From JAWPMT01 sp965227935 (GTDB lineage: Bacteria; Bacteroidota; Bacteroidia; Cytophagales; Cyclobacteriaceae), in NCBI GenBank assembly GCA_965227935.1, contig CBDDGS010000043.1, forward strand, positions 806,001 to 870,000: a DNA stretch of 64,000 nucleotides. The letters run 5' to 3'. Under the pieces are notes generated by a model, which was not told the origin of the DNA, made no database searches, and saw only the letters and a list, made by a program, of their open reading frames with translations. Positions 51,773-61,563 of this stretch are shown here, one piece after another. The position numbers and the translations under genes are program-made. The stretch's first letter is position 1. The number at the start of each line of letters is the position of its first letter.

Positions 51773-54187
51773 ATGATCAGGAATTTTTTTCTCAGCGCTA
51801 TCCGCAACCTTCTTCGCAACAAGACCTTCACCATCCTCAATACCGGTGGGCTGATCCTCGGGGTCGGATGTGCCATCGTGCTTATCAGCTATATCCGCTT
51901 CGAGACTTCGTACAACAAGCACCTGTCCAATTTCGACAATATCTATCGGGTGGTTCTCGATATCCCCTACGAAAACAGCATGCTCAGCTTATCTACTGTG
52001 CCCCACCCCTTTGGGGACATGATCCGCGAGCAGGTAACAACCCTGGACAAAGTGACGCGGCTGTATATTCAGGGTGATGTGCAACTGTCAGTGAGGGAAG
52101 GCGACGAGTGGCGCCACTTTATGGAGGACGTCATGGCCTACGGCGACACCGAGTTGCTCGAGATTTTTGACTTCGAGTGGCTGGCAGGGAGTGCGAACCT
52201 GACAGATCCCAACAGCATTGTTATTTCAGCGGCTATTGCCAAAAAATACTTCAATGTTGAAGACAGCTATCATACGCTTTTGAATGAGACCCTACGGATA
52301 GATGACCAGCATGACCTGATGATCCGGGGCGTCTATGCCGACCTGCCCGAGCAAAGTGATTTTCTATTTCCGCTGATCGCCAACTACGAAAGCCAGGAGG
52401 GTGTCAATGACTACTACGGAGGGGGCAAGCTGTGGGCCCGTCTCAACGGAGGCACGATGTGCGTGGTCACTCTCCCCCCGGGTCGCGATGCGCGAGCGAT
52501 ACAAAACGAAATCACCGAAGCATACAACGTGCATAGCCACTATCAAGGCACGCAATGCATTTTGCAACCCATCGCTGACCTTCACTATGATACCGAGTAT
52601 GGATCTGTGACCGGTCAGCCATTCCCATCTATGGCTACCTGGACCCTCGGGATTATTGCCGCGCTGCTGATCATTGCTTCAAGCATCAACTTCGTCAACT
52701 TATCTACCGCCAAGGCCACCAATCGCGCCAAAGAAGTGGGCATCAGAAAGGTATTGGGTAGCAATAAGCAGCAGCTCATCTTTCAGCATATGTCGGAGAC
52801 ATTGATCATCGTGATGGTGAGCATGATCGGAGCATTGGCTACGGCCGAGTTGCTCTTCCAATGGATCGAGCCCATCATTGACCACCGACTGACGCTCACC
52901 AAGCTGTCAGGATCCTGGTTGACGCTTATGATCGGATCTCTTACTGTCCTCATCACACTGCTCACGGGTTTGTATCCATCGTTGGTCATCAGCGGTTTCA
53001 AGCCTATAGACGCATTGAAAACTTCAATCGGGTCGGTGAAGAGGAAAGGCAGTCTTTCTCTTCGACGCCTACTGGTAATCGTGCAGTTCACCATCTCCCT
53101 GGCGCTGCTTATTGGCACGCTGGTGGCCTACATGCAAAACGACTTCCTGCGCCATGCAGAGATGGGCTTCGCCCAGGAGGGCATCATCAGTATCGTCCTG
53201 CCGGAAGTCGATCAGCAAAAAAATCAGGTACTGAAGAATGAGCTGCTGAGCCTGCCTTCTGTCTCCAAAGCCAGTCTTCATTTGGGTGGTCCTCTAGCGC
53301 GCCTCAACAATACTGGAAATGTCACCTACAAAGGAGAAGCGGGAGGCGAAGAGGGCTTCAGCATTGACTACAAGGATATTGATGAAGACTACCTGGACCT
53401 ATTTGACCTGAAGCTGGTTGCAGGCGAGAACCTGAAAAAAGGATCACCCTCAGAGCACATCATTGTCAATGAAAGCTTCGTGCGAAAGATGGGCTTGACT
53501 GACCCGTACGGTGCTATCGGGGAGCACGTGACCACGGGTGGGAGCTCGCAGTTCACCATTATCGGAGTCGTCAGCGATTTCAATGCCCGCAACCTGCGAG
53601 AAAATATCCGACCTGTGCTTATGTACTACAATGAAGACTACTTCTATGAGTTGGCGATCCGCTTGGCTTCGACTTCTTCAGAAAGTATCAGCACGACCCT
53701 CGCCGACCTGGAGGGTCTCTGGAAGGATGTGTATCCGCAATACGTCCTGAACTATGACTTCGTGGATGAGGCCATCCAGGCTACGTACGAAAGGGAAGAG
53801 AGCATGAGCACGCTTTTCCAGCTATTCTCCTTCATTGCCATTGTCATTGGCTGTTTGGGCCTTTACGGTCTCATCGACTTCATCGCCATAAAGAAGACCA
53901 AAGAAATCGGTATCCGCAAAGTACTTGGAGCCACCATTGGCAGTATACTTAGATTGTTTCTCAAGGAGATGGTGGTGATGGTCACGATCGCCATCGTCAT
54001 CGCTGGACCCCTGATGTATTTTGTCATGAGCAAGTGGCTCGACTTCTACGCCTATCGCGTACCGCTCGGTATCAGCGTCTTCCTGACCGCTTTTGGAGTG
54101 ATTGCTGCCATCGCGCTACTAACCATGGGGTACCGCTCCTATCGGGCATCGCTGCTCAATCCTGTGGATACGCTCAAAGACGAATAG
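51773..54187 (+). CDS. ABC transporter permease (FtsX/MacB-like)
   Basis: 804 residues with the two-module MacB_PCD/FtsX layout: FFLSAIRNLLRNKTFTILNT, GGLILGVGCAIVLISYIRFE; then ATNRAKEVGIRKVLGSNKQQ, a second periplasmic domain, and ATWTLGIIAALLIIASSINF; finally IKKTKEIGIRKVLGATIGSI. No permease-prefix domain, unlike the copy at 17346. No ATPase gene nearby. It is followed by an AraC regulator 72 bp later on the same strand. Confidence 0.9.
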   Translation: MIRNFFLSAIRNLLRNKTFTILNTGGLILGVGCAIVLISYIRFETSYNKHLSNFDNIYRVVLDIPYENSMLSLSTVPHPFGDMIREQVTTLDKVTRLYIQGDVQLSVREGDEWRHFMEDVMAYGDTELLEIFDFEWLAGSANLTDPNSIVISAAIAKKYFNVEDSYHTLLNETLRIDDQHDLMIRGVYADLPEQSDFLFPLIANYESQEGVNDYYGGGKLWARLNGGTMCVVTLPPGRDARAIQNEITEAYNVHSHYQGTQCILQPIADLHYDTEYGSVTGQPFPSMATWTLGIIAALLIIASSINFVNLSTAKATNRAKEVGIRKVLGSNKQQLIFQHMSETLIIVMVSMIGALATAELLFQWIEPIIDHRLTLTKLSGSWLTLMIGSLTVLITLLTGLYPSLVISGFKPIDALKTSIGSVKRKGSLSLRRLLVIVQFTISLALLIGTLVAYMQNDFLRHAEMGFAQEGIISIVLPEVDQQKNQVLKNELLSLPSVSKASLHLGGPLARLNNTGNVTYKGEAGGEEGFSIDYKDIDEDYLDLFDLKLVAGENLKKGSPSEHIIVNESFVRKMGLTDPYGAIGEHVTTGGSSQFTIIGVVSDFNARNLRENIRPVLMYYNEDYFYELAIRLASTSSESISTTLADLEGLWKDVYPQYVLNYDFVDEAIQATYEREESMSTLFQLFSFIAIVIGCLGLYGLIDFIAIKKTKEIGIRKVLGATIGSILRLFLKEMVVMVTIAIVIAGPLMYFVMSKWLDFYAYRVPLGISVFLTAFGVIAAIALLTMGYRSYRASLLNPVDTLKDE

Positions 54188-54259
54188 TGCGGGAGTAATC
54201 GGCCCACTTGATCAAACAATGAGAGGCTGACCGATGAAGTATTGGTGTATATTCGAAGT

Positions 54260-55120
54260 ATGTCTTCGACCATCGCCCAATACGAATTCAAGAAAGACAA
54301 GAAGGCGTCGGGTTCTATCAAACTCGATACCATGGAAGCCATCTACGAAGCCTCCGGTGGCCAGTCAGATGAACCCCACCGACATGCGTATTACACGGTC
54401 GTCTGGGTGCTGAAGGCAGAGGGCTCTCACGTGATCGACTTCAGCGAGTACTCGCTGCTGGCCAACCAGGTATACTTCGTGGCCCCAGGCCAAATTCACC
54501 AGATGAAGACCTCAGGCAAGCCGAAAGGATGGGTGCTGACTTTTCACCCTGACTTTCTGGTGGAGTCCGGGATCGATAGCGGGTTTATCTCCAAGATCAA
54601 TCTCTTTCGTCAGTACAGCGATAGTCCGCCCATTGAGCTCTCAGACGATGGACGACTCCACAAGATCATGGACTTGATCATGGATTGCTTCGAAGATGAA
54701 TCCGACTACAAAGACGAAGCCCTAGGTGCGACGCTGCAGCTTTTTTTGATTGAGTGCATCCGACAAGCGCGCAATAGAGAACCGATCGAAGACGAGGCAG
54801 GCTCGTGTGTGCTTGTGGATTTTAAGACAGCTGTAGAGAACCACTTCTCAGAATCGCATAAGGTTTCGGAGTATGCGGCGAAGCTGTTCATCACGCCGAA
54901 GCACCTGAATGAGGTGGTGAAACATTCCATTGGTGTAACGGCGAAGGATTACATCATCGATCGTATTCTGACCGAGGCCAAACGCATGTTGCTCCATTCG
55001 AACATGACCGTGAAGCAAATTGCCATGGAGCTGGGGTTCTCGGAGCCATTGCATTTCAACAGCTTCTTCAAGAAGCGCATGAACCAGACGCCATTGGAAT
55101 TTCGAAGATCGAAAAAGTAA
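54260..55120 (+). CDS. AraC-family transcriptional regulator
   Basis: 286 residues from the ATG at 54260 (MSSTIAQYEF). A cupin-like N-terminal sensor (SDEPHRHAYYTVVWVLKAEG, NQVYFVAPGQIHQMKTSGKP) and a C-terminal double HTH: VSEYAAKLFITPKHLNEVVK, HSIGVTAKDYIIDRILTEAK and MTVKQIAMELGFSEPLHFNS, FFKKRMNQTPLEFR. The effector is unknown. Confidence 0.93.
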   Translation: MSSTIAQYEFKKDKKASGSIKLDTMEAIYEASGGQSDEPHRHAYYTVVWVLKAEGSHVIDFSEYSLLANQVYFVAPGQIHQMKTSGKPKGWVLTFHPDFLVESGIDSGFISKINLFRQYSDSPPIELSDDGRLHKIMDLIMDCFEDESDYKDEALGATLQLFLIECIRQARNREPIEDEAGSCVLVDFKTAVENHFSESHKVSEYAAKLFITPKHLNEVVKHSIGVTAKDYIIDRILTEAKRMLLHSNMTVKQIAMELGFSEPLHFNSFFKKRMNQTPLEFRRSKK

Positions 55121-55174
55121 GATGGGTACAAAAGAGGTCGGAGACCCGCAATAGGTCCCCGACACATGAGATTT

Positions 55175-55747
55175 TTAGTGGATTTGAATATTGCCGGCCT
55201 CGACGTCGAAGGTGAAGCCATCTAGAAAATCAAAGGAACTTGGATCTCCACAAATATCATCCAAAACGTCCTCAGTCAATTCTGTGTCGAATTGCGTCAA
55301 TGAAATCTGGTCTGCAGGGGCGTTGGCACCCTGACCATTGTCAATCACCTTGAACATGAATCCAGAAGGTGGATTGAGCGCTTCGGCCTCGCTATTACTC
55401 CTCTCAACAAGACCTGCCAGATACGCAACATTTCCTTCAATGGTGAAGCATTCAATGCTGCCCTTCACCTTCAGGCCAGTGGCTTGAATATTGAGGTGAT
55501 AAACGCCACTAACGGAACCGTCGGCCTTCTTTCGGGCATTGAAAGTGAAAACTCTCAAGCCATCACCAGCTGTGATATGCCCACTGCCGGTGACGCTCTC
55601 CACCACACCCTTACCCCGGGCGCCCGCTATATCGTCGGAAAGCGTGGGCTCAGACTTTTCTACTGATAGTGTGTCGACCTGCTCTTCGCAGGCGAAAAGT
55701 GCCAAAAACAAAACAGGCACTACAAGTGATTTAATACTAAGTCGCAT
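55175..55747 (-). CDS. Lipoprotein of unknown function
   Basis: 190 residues from the ATG at 55747, the start that gives a good lipobox (KSLVVPVLFLALFAC). The mature part alternates short beta strands: VESVTGSGHITAGDGLRVFT, GVYHLNIQATGLKVKGSIEC, FTIEGNVAYLAGLVER, SGFMFKVIDNGQGANAPADQ. This pattern occurs in repetitive 'post-SEC' lipoproteins of Bacteroidota, but I do not recognise a family. Divergent from the pirin gene; an 11-bp inverted repeat flanks the shared promoter region. Confidence 0.7.
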   Translation of the reverse strand: MRLSIKSLVVPVLFLALFACEEQVDTLSVEKSEPTLSDDIAGARGKGVVESVTGSGHITAGDGLRVFTFNARKKADGSVSGVYHLNIQATGLKVKGSIECFTIEGNVAYLAGLVERSNSEAEALNPPSGFMFKVIDNGQGANAPADQISLTQFDTELTEDVLDDICGDPSSFDFLDGFTFDVEAGNIQIH

Positions 55748-55787
55748 AATCATTGATTTGGTTACTGATAAAATAAAAACTAACGGA

Positions 55788-55947
55788 ATGTACATATGAT
55801 CATTGACAAATGCAACGGTCCTATTAAGCGCCATGATGATTAGTAACTACTGTGTATGCGACAAACGGCTAAATCGGTACTTTTTGTAGGACTGCCAGCA
55901 GTTTTTATAGTACCCGAAGTGGTTTACGCTCGTTGACATATGTACAT
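55788..55947. promoter_or_regulatory. Inverted repeat ATGTACATATG in a divergent promoter region
   Basis: ATGTACATATG at 55788-55798 is repeated in inverted form as CATATGTACAT at 55937-55947. The two copies lie 41 nt from the lipoprotein start and 27 nt from the pirin start. The symmetry suggests one regulator controlling both genes. Confidence 0.35.
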
Positions 55948-55973
55948 ACATGGAAAAAGAAAGGATTTGAAAG

Positions 55974-56693
55974 ATGAACACTGTATTGCATAAAGCCGAC
56001 ACTCGAGGACATGCCAACCACGGCTGGTTGGATTCACATCACTCATTTAGCTTCGCCAGCTACTATAATCCTGAGAGGGTGCACTTCGGTGTGCTGAGAG
56101 TACTTAATGATGACAACGTAGCACCTGGTAGAGGTTTCGGCACACACCCTCATGATAATATGGAGATCATCTCCATCCCTTTAGAGGGTGACCTGGAACA
56201 CAAGGACAGTATGGGCAACTCTGCTGTCATCAAGCAGGGAGATGTGCAAGTCTTGAGCGCCGGTACAGGTATCTATCACAGCGAGTACAACAAAAACGCC
56301 GACCGTGAGGTAAAGTTCCTGCAGATCTGGGTCTTCCCACGTGAGGAAGGTGTAACACCTCGCTACGATCAGGTGAGCATCAAGGATCTCGAAAAGCCGA
56401 ACCAACTGTACCAGGTGTTGTCGCCCAATAAGGACGACGATGGGGTTTGGATACATCAGGATGCGTGGTTTCATATTGGTACGTTCGATCAAGTGACGGA
56501 GGTGAATTATGAGATCAAAAGGCCCGGAAATGGTGTCTATGCATTCGTCCTGGACGGCGATGCGGAGATCGCCGGACAAAACCTGAGCAAAAGGGATGCC
56601 CTAGGCGTTTGGGATACTGAAAAAGTGACTTTGAAGGCGAAAGATGGCACAAGAGTATTGCTCATGGAAGTGCCGATGGAATTGCCCGGCTAA
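55974..56693 (+). CDS. Pirin family protein
   Basis: 239 residues, two cupin domains. The N-terminal one opens GHANHGWLDSHHSFSFASYY, with metal ligands in GFGTHPHDNMEIISIPLEGD and VLSAGTGIYHSEYNKN; the second holds GVYAFVLDGDAEIAGQNLSK. Close to the YhhW branch, which has quercetin 2,3-dioxygenase activity (established for YhhW); physiological role is probably stress-related. Confidence 0.93.
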   Translation: MNTVLHKADTRGHANHGWLDSHHSFSFASYYNPERVHFGVLRVLNDDNVAPGRGFGTHPHDNMEIISIPLEGDLEHKDSMGNSAVIKQGDVQVLSAGTGIYHSEYNKNADREVKFLQIWVFPREEGVTPRYDQVSIKDLEKPNQLYQVLSPNKDDDGVWIHQDAWFHIGTFDQVTEVNYEIKRPGNGVYAFVLDGDAEIAGQNLSKRDALGVWDTEKVTLKAKDGTRVLLMEVPMELPG

Positions 56694-56699
56694 TCAACC

Positions 56700-56759
56700 G
56701 ATTCTGAGTTTTGGGTTTTGAGTTCTGTTGTCGAAAGCAAAACTCAAAGCTCGGAATTC
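56700..56759. repeat. AACTCAAA-type hairpin repeat
   Basis: GATTCTGAGTTTTGGGTTTT (56700-56719) pairs with the complement GAATTCCGAGCTTTGAGTTT of the right arm (56740-56759). Same motif family as the palindrome interrupted by the IS3-type element. Possibly a terminator of the pirin gene. Confidence 0.5.
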
Positions 56760-56797
56760 TCCAGTTTCACTTAGCTCTGAATACAACACAGATCAAG

Positions 56798-57100
56798 ATG
56801 GAGTTCCAGATCAAACGTGAGGAAAACGATACGGAAGGCACCTATTTCATTGAAGACGATGGAACGCGAATTGGTGAGATGACGTATCGCGTTCGTCCCG
56901 GGAAGATACTCATCATCCACACTGGTGTAGAGAAAGCGTACGCAAGGCACGGGTTGGGCCTCAAACTGGTCATGAGAGCTGTAGAAGATGCTCGTGCCGG
57001 AGGCTATAAGATCAAGCCCTACTGCCCATTTGCCAAGAAGGTGCTCGAAGGAAATACCGCCCTACACGATGTGTTGGAATACTCAGTACAGAGAAAATAG
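56798..57100 (+). CDS. YjdJ-like minimal GNAT acetyltransferase
   Basis: 100 residues from the ATG at 56798 (MEFQIKREENDTEG); upstream frame is the repeat. Motif block HTGVEKAYARHGLGLKLVMR then YKIKPYCPFAKKVLEGN matches the Acetyltransf_CG group and the C-terminal half of the fusion at 6082. No ferredoxin-like part. Function unknown. Confidence 0.85.
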   Translation: MEFQIKREENDTEGTYFIEDDGTRIGEMTYRVRPGKILIIHTGVEKAYARHGLGLKLVMRAVEDARAGGYKIKPYCPFAKKVLEGNTALHDVLEYSVQRK

Positions 57101-57276
57101 CCACATCAGCAACACAGGAGATGAGCGGCTACCAAAGTGCCCGCCAATAGCATTCCATTTCGAAGCCATCCGGCTATTAAGATTCAGCTGGGAAACGGAC
57201 CATGCTAGAGACGAAAGTCTGGTTTCACGGGGATCAGAACCCCACCATCCAAATATCTCTCAAGCTTCCGCCGCTA

Positions 57277-59832
57277 TCAATCGTTACTCATCAGCAGTCT
57301 ATGGAAACTATGTCCTTGTGTGGCTGTGCGGATGTTGAGAATAGTAACGCCCGCCGGCATGGACACTCCCTCAAGGTCAACCAGGAGCGTGTTCTTCCCC
57401 TCTATTAAAAATAAATGTTGGCTCAACAGCGTTCGACCAGCAAGATCAACGATAGTCACCCGCGCTTCTTCAGCTACCGAACTTTCTACTTCCACAGTCA
57501 AATGGGTCGTTACAGGGTTGGGATACACCTTGGATACAAAACCCAGTACATCCGTAATATCGCTATCCGAAGTTGAAGGATCTGTCACAGAAGCGCTGAC
57601 GAACTGCTTCTCAGATGGACTGTCGGAGTCAATCACCTGGAAGGAAATGGCAAGCGAGAAGCCTTCGTCCCCAGCCCCATCCTGATCTTTATATGGGATC
57701 GCCTCCAGCACATAGTCCCCGGGAGTAAGATCAAGGGCCTGGACTTGTTTGTCGTTTTCAGTCGCCGTATAGGGTGCTTTATTGTCGGTTCTGATGAGCG
57801 CACCATTTAGCAAAAATACGACGCTACCCGCCTTACGATTGGTACTGGTAGCAATACTGAATGCCTCAGTCGCGGGATCCGCCAGGTCAATCACATCCCC
57901 ACTTTCCAGTGGCCTGATTGAATTGGGGTTAGTAGGCAATTCACCTTTCTTCGGTTTCTTCTGTTTTTTCTGCTTGCCTACTGGAATCAGGTCGAAGCTG
58001 ACAATCCCCAAGTCATCAGAAATAGTTACGGTAAAGGAGATAGAACTCGAATTGCCGTTGACGTCCGAAACCGTATACGTCTCGGTCGTGGTACCAATGG
58101 GAAAGAAAGAACCGCTCCCCAGTCCGGCAGTGAGGGTTGGCGGACCAGCCAATGCGCAATTATCCGAGGCAACAGGTAGATCGTAAACGATGGTAGCACC
58201 ATCGAGTTTCTTCTCTGGTGATCGCAACAGATTGTCGACCGGCTCAAAAACAGGCGGAGCAATGTCCTCCACCGTCACCATAAACTGTTCCTGAGCCTCA
58301 TTCCCGGCGGCATCCTCTGCAGACACAGTGACCTGCGTATCTCCTGTAGGAAAAGTGTAGCTCGTGGTGATCTCGACAACGCCAACGGAGAGCGTGGGAG
58401 TGACCGGTCCATCATTGTCGTCTATGGCGGTGACACCTGCTTGAACGATTAGGTCAGCTAGCGATATTTCCGCACTACAAAGGCCACCATCCGTATCTAC
58501 GGAGATATTCGATGCCGTAATGACTGGGGGGTCAGTATCAGGTAAGATATAAGCATAAGCAACGCCAACATTATCCCCCTTGTCGGGATCATCGTCACCA
58601 AACGCTCCAGCAATTATCATGGAACCGGAGACCGCTACAGAGATACCAAACTGGGCGTCATTTTCTCGATTGCCAGGGGATTGCTGGAGCCGGTAACTTT
58701 CCACCCAGTTGCCTTCATCCAAACTATAGACATACGCAATACCCCGATCACTGAAATCATCCTTGGGTGCTCCTACAACTGCCGTGTTCCCTGAAATGGC
58801 CACGGAATTTCCATACAACGATATTCTCCTTGGTCGCGACGAGATCAGCTTTTGTTCTTGAATACCCTCCCCATTATCAAGGAGATACGCATAGACCGCC
58901 CCAATATCCGTTGTGAAATCATCGGCAGTTGGCGCTCCTATCAGGGTTCGATTCCCCGAAATGGCTACCGAGCTACCATATTGATCTCCATTCCGTCCAT
59001 CACTGGGCACGATCTTGTCCGTTTCGACCCAATCACCATCCGCCTCGGTAAAGACATAGGCAGCGCCACTTCTAGTGCCCCCCTCTTCGTCTTGCGGGGC
59101 ACCAATAACTGCCGTATTGCCAGAAATCGCCACAGCAATTCCGAAATAATCACCCGGAACACCATCGCTAGCGGTGACCTTTCCTATAAGGTCCGCTGAA
59201 CCATCTGGATTGAGTCTATAAAAATATGCCGCACCCTGGACGCCATTGTCACCGAAAGCACCAACCAGGGCAAATTCGTCGCTGACAGCCACGGAGACCC
59301 CAAAAAGTTGATCCCGAGCAGTGCTGCCGGGTGTCAACTTCTGCCTCGAACTGAGGTCGCTGTTGAAATTGTAAGCAGCGCCATAGTTGAATCTATTGTC
59401 CCGCTCTGCTCCCACGAGGATTTGAGAGCCCGATATAGCTACTCTCGTCCCAAAACCATCGAAGATTGTGGGATCATCACTCACCAACCGCTCCTCGAGG
59501 TTCCAGGAGGAACCATCGAATTCGTATACATAGGCTGCAGCATTGCCCACTGAACTAGAAAAAACACCTGTACCGATCACAGCTCTGTTACCAGAAATCG
59601 CGGCAGACCGACCAAATAAGTCAAAGGCACCCAGTTCGTCGGGTAGCAACCTCTGTGTTTCATTGAGAATGGGGGTCTGACAAACTCCTGTAGCTACCAG
59701 AAATAAAAGGAGAAATGAAAAGTTGTATCGTGAAAACAAGTTGCGGTCAAACCTGTCTGTTCGCAGCCTTCGTGAGACATGACCAAAGCAGACAATGAAT
59801 CCATAGCCTGCCAAGCGTGAAAGTTCCTTCAT
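57277..59832 (-). CDS. Secreted FG-GAP/HYR protein with type IX sorting domain
   Basis: 851 residues. Export signal: the ATG at 59832 precedes a long basic N-region; a TTG at 59739 would give a compact signal (MFSRYNFSFLLLFLVATGVC). Residues ~55-430 are FG-GAP/integrin-like repeats, each with 'VAISGNTAVIGAP' and 'GAAYVY'; ~430-610 hold two HYR modules (DPPVITASNISVDTDGGLCS, APPVFEPVDNLLRSPEKKLD); a KKQKKPKK linker follows; the last ~80 residues (VYPNPVTTHLTVEV, IVDLAGRTLL) form a T9SS type A domain. Predicted surface-exposed or secreted adhesion-like protein. Largest single gene of its area, convergent with the GNAT. Confidence 0.9.
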   Translation of the reverse strand: MKELSRLAGYGFIVCFGHVSRRLRTDRFDRNLFSRYNFSFLLLFLVATGVCQTPILNETQRLLPDELGAFDLFGRSAAISGNRAVIGTGVFSSSVGNAAAYVYEFDGSSWNLEERLVSDDPTIFDGFGTRVAISGSQILVGAERDNRFNYGAAYNFNSDLSSRQKLTPGSTARDQLFGVSVAVSDEFALVGAFGDNGVQGAAYFYRLNPDGSADLIGKVTASDGVPGDYFGIAVAISGNTAVIGAPQDEEGGTRSGAAYVFTEADGDWVETDKIVPSDGRNGDQYGSSVAISGNRTLIGAPTADDFTTDIGAVYAYLLDNGEGIQEQKLISSRPRRISLYGNSVAISGNTAVVGAPKDDFSDRGIAYVYSLDEGNWVESYRLQQSPGNRENDAQFGISVAVSGSMIIAGAFGDDDPDKGDNVGVAYAYILPDTDPPVITASNISVDTDGGLCSAEISLADLIVQAGVTAIDDNDGPVTPTLSVGVVEITTSYTFPTGDTQVTVSAEDAAGNEAQEQFMVTVEDIAPPVFEPVDNLLRSPEKKLDGATIVYDLPVASDNCALAGPPTLTAGLGSGSFFPIGTTTETYTVSDVNGNSSSISFTVTISDDLGIVSFDLIPVGKQKKQKKPKKGELPTNPNSIRPLESGDVIDLADPATEAFSIATSTNRKAGSVVFLLNGALIRTDNKAPYTATENDKQVQALDLTPGDYVLEAIPYKDQDGAGDEGFSLAISFQVIDSDSPSEKQFVSASVTDPSTSDSDITDVLGFVSKVYPNPVTTHLTVEVESSVAEEARVTIVDLAGRTLLSQHLFLIEGKNTLLVDLEGVSMPAGVTILNIRTATQGHSFHRLLMSND

Positions 59833-60099
59833 CGGTATTTAGCGTTGGTTCTTAAATGAGGTGACCTCGGTATTCCTGGGTATTTTTCGAGGTCTACGCT
59901 CAGAAATTAGCGAAAAAGATGTGGCTTGCGCAAAACCGCACATCGATTCCTTGGAAAAGTGCAACTATTGCCCTCAATTATCTTACGTTGTAGTAAACGG
60001 AGCGGCTCTAATACCAAATTTTGAGCTTATTATGGAAAACAAGCTCATAAAAAAATACAACTAACGGTACTGGACTTCTCTTTGATAGAATTTTCACCA

Positions 60100-60789
60100 T
60101 TATGTCAATGGCAAACTCACAAACCACCTGGTGAAAGCCTCCCATGGCGGGGTCATCAGATTGGTGATAAGGATCGTATGAACGAAAAGAAATAGGCCCA
60201 AAGCCACTGGAAATATCCACCGTACTTGCCTCACTTCCCGACGTTCCCGGAAAATCAGGAGTGCCAGCGTCACGTACACTATCGAGATAGCCAGGAGATA
60301 ACCGGCAGGTGGCGCAATCGCGATAACGTTGAAAGCTACGCGTACCATCGTGGGCTCGATCAGTGCCATGCCTGCGACAATCATTCCCCTCGCATGTATC
60401 GACATGGTTTTGCGATATGCAATGGCAACACCAAAGCCAAAACTGAAAATGATCAAGTCTTTGAAGGTAATCCAGAACTCGCGGGCCTGTCCGTCAACTC
60501 CAGCCAGCCGATGATGGGCTAGCAGTAGGATCGAAATGAACAGTACAGGTACCAACAAATACGAAGCAGTACCAACACGTCGATGCCACACAAACATCTT
60601 ACGACGAATAAGCAAAGGTTGAGCTATAAGCATCGCAATCCACAATAGTGCCGTCACTGCGTGGAAATGAAAATAGTGGGTGAAGGCGGCGGTTCCCTTG
60701 AAAATATGTGAGAAGTAACTTGGCCAAAAGCCGACAAAAACACAGACCAGCAGAGCAATGAAGAAGTAATCGGCAAACTTGAATTTCAT
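60100..60789 (-). CDS. Seven-helix membrane protein of unknown function
   Basis: 229 residues with about seven helices. YFHFHAVTALLWIAMLIAQP and RRKMFVWHRRVGTASYLLVP contain His residues that might bind haem or metal; SIHARGMIVAGMALIEPTMV comes later. The pattern resembles uncharacterised Bacteroidota membrane proteins distantly like DUF2306. No neighbour suggests a role. The 267-bp gap on its left (59833-60099) holds no supportable gene. Confidence 0.65.
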   Translation of the reverse strand: MKFKFADYFFIALLVCVFVGFWPSYFSHIFKGTAAFTHYFHFHAVTALLWIAMLIAQPLLIRRKMFVWHRRVGTASYLLVPVLFISILLLAHHRLAGVDGQAREFWITFKDLIIFSFGFGVAIAYRKTMSIHARGMIVAGMALIEPTMVRVAFNVIAIAPPAGYLLAISIVYVTLALLIFRERREVRQVRWIFPVALGLFLFVHTILITNLMTPPWEAFTRWFVSLPLT

Positions 60790-60996
60790 GCGCAGGTGAA
60801 TTGAGTAAAGGAAAGATACTCAACAAATGCAAGTTTGACATCCCTGTCACTCCTCCTCCCAGCAGCAAATAGGGCTGCCATGTTGCTGTGCATTTTCCGG
60901 GTGGCTGGTGTTTTACTTCAACCCATCTCGCGCTTGATTCGAGGGAATGACCTATCTTTTCAAGCACGCGCTTTCACTATCAAAAACCCACAATCA

Positions 60997-61563
60997 ATGA
61001 ATCGACGGGATATTCTTCGCTATGCTTCGTTGGTGACCGGTGCCACGGTCAGTGCACCTCTTGCCAGCGCCATTCTTTCCGGCTGCTCCCCCTCCGGAAC
61101 TGAAACGGCAGACTACAAGCCACAATTCTTTCTACCGAAGGAGATGCAGTTTCTGCGAACCCTTGTAGATACGATCCTTCCTGAGACGGACAGCCCCTCG
61201 GCAAGCGCAGTGGGCGTTCATCAAACCATTGACTCCATGGCTACTACGGTATATTTTCCGGACCAGCAGGACACGTTTCGAGAGAAGTTCCGGGAGATGG
61301 CGTACAACCTGAATTTTGGCAGAGCCTTCGCCGAGCGCTCTGAATCCGAGCGCGAGGAAGCCTTGCAGAAGCTGGAATCTTCGACGGAAAACAACAGGCA
61401 GGCGGCGAGAGAGGGACTGATGGAAATTAAACAACAGACCGTCTCCTACTACCTGGCCACAGGAGATATTGCTAAAAAGTTTTTGAATTACCTCCCGGTT
61501 CCAGGTACGTATGACGCGTGCATACCCCTGGCAGATGTGGATGGAAAAGCCTGGGCAGAATGA
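60997..61563 (+). CDS. Gluconate 2-dehydrogenase subunit 3-like protein, Tat lipoprotein
   Basis: 188 residues from the ATG at 60997. MNRRDILRYASLVTGATVSA followed by LASAILSGC combines a twin-arginine signal with a lipobox. The rest, FFLPKEMQFLRTLVDTILPE then TDSPSASAVGVHQTIDSMAT, is the DUF1585-like subunit-3 family. It is the small partner of the GMC oxidoreductase, carried through the Tat path together. ATGA overlap with the next gene. Confidence 0.9.
   Translation: MNRRDILRYASLVTGATVSAPLASAILSGCSPSGTETADYKPQFFLPKEMQFLRTLVDTILPETDSPSASAVGVHQTIDSMATTVYFPDQQDTFREKFREMAYNLNFGRAFAERSESEREEALQKLESSTENNRQAAREGLMEIKQQTVSYYLATGDIAKKFLNYLPVPGTYDACIPLADVDGKAWAE

Noticed and set aside
59861..60064. 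67-residue open frame on the plus strand
   Set aside because: No homology-like motifs, no ribosome site, and it overlaps the likely promoter region of the FG-GAP/HYR gene.
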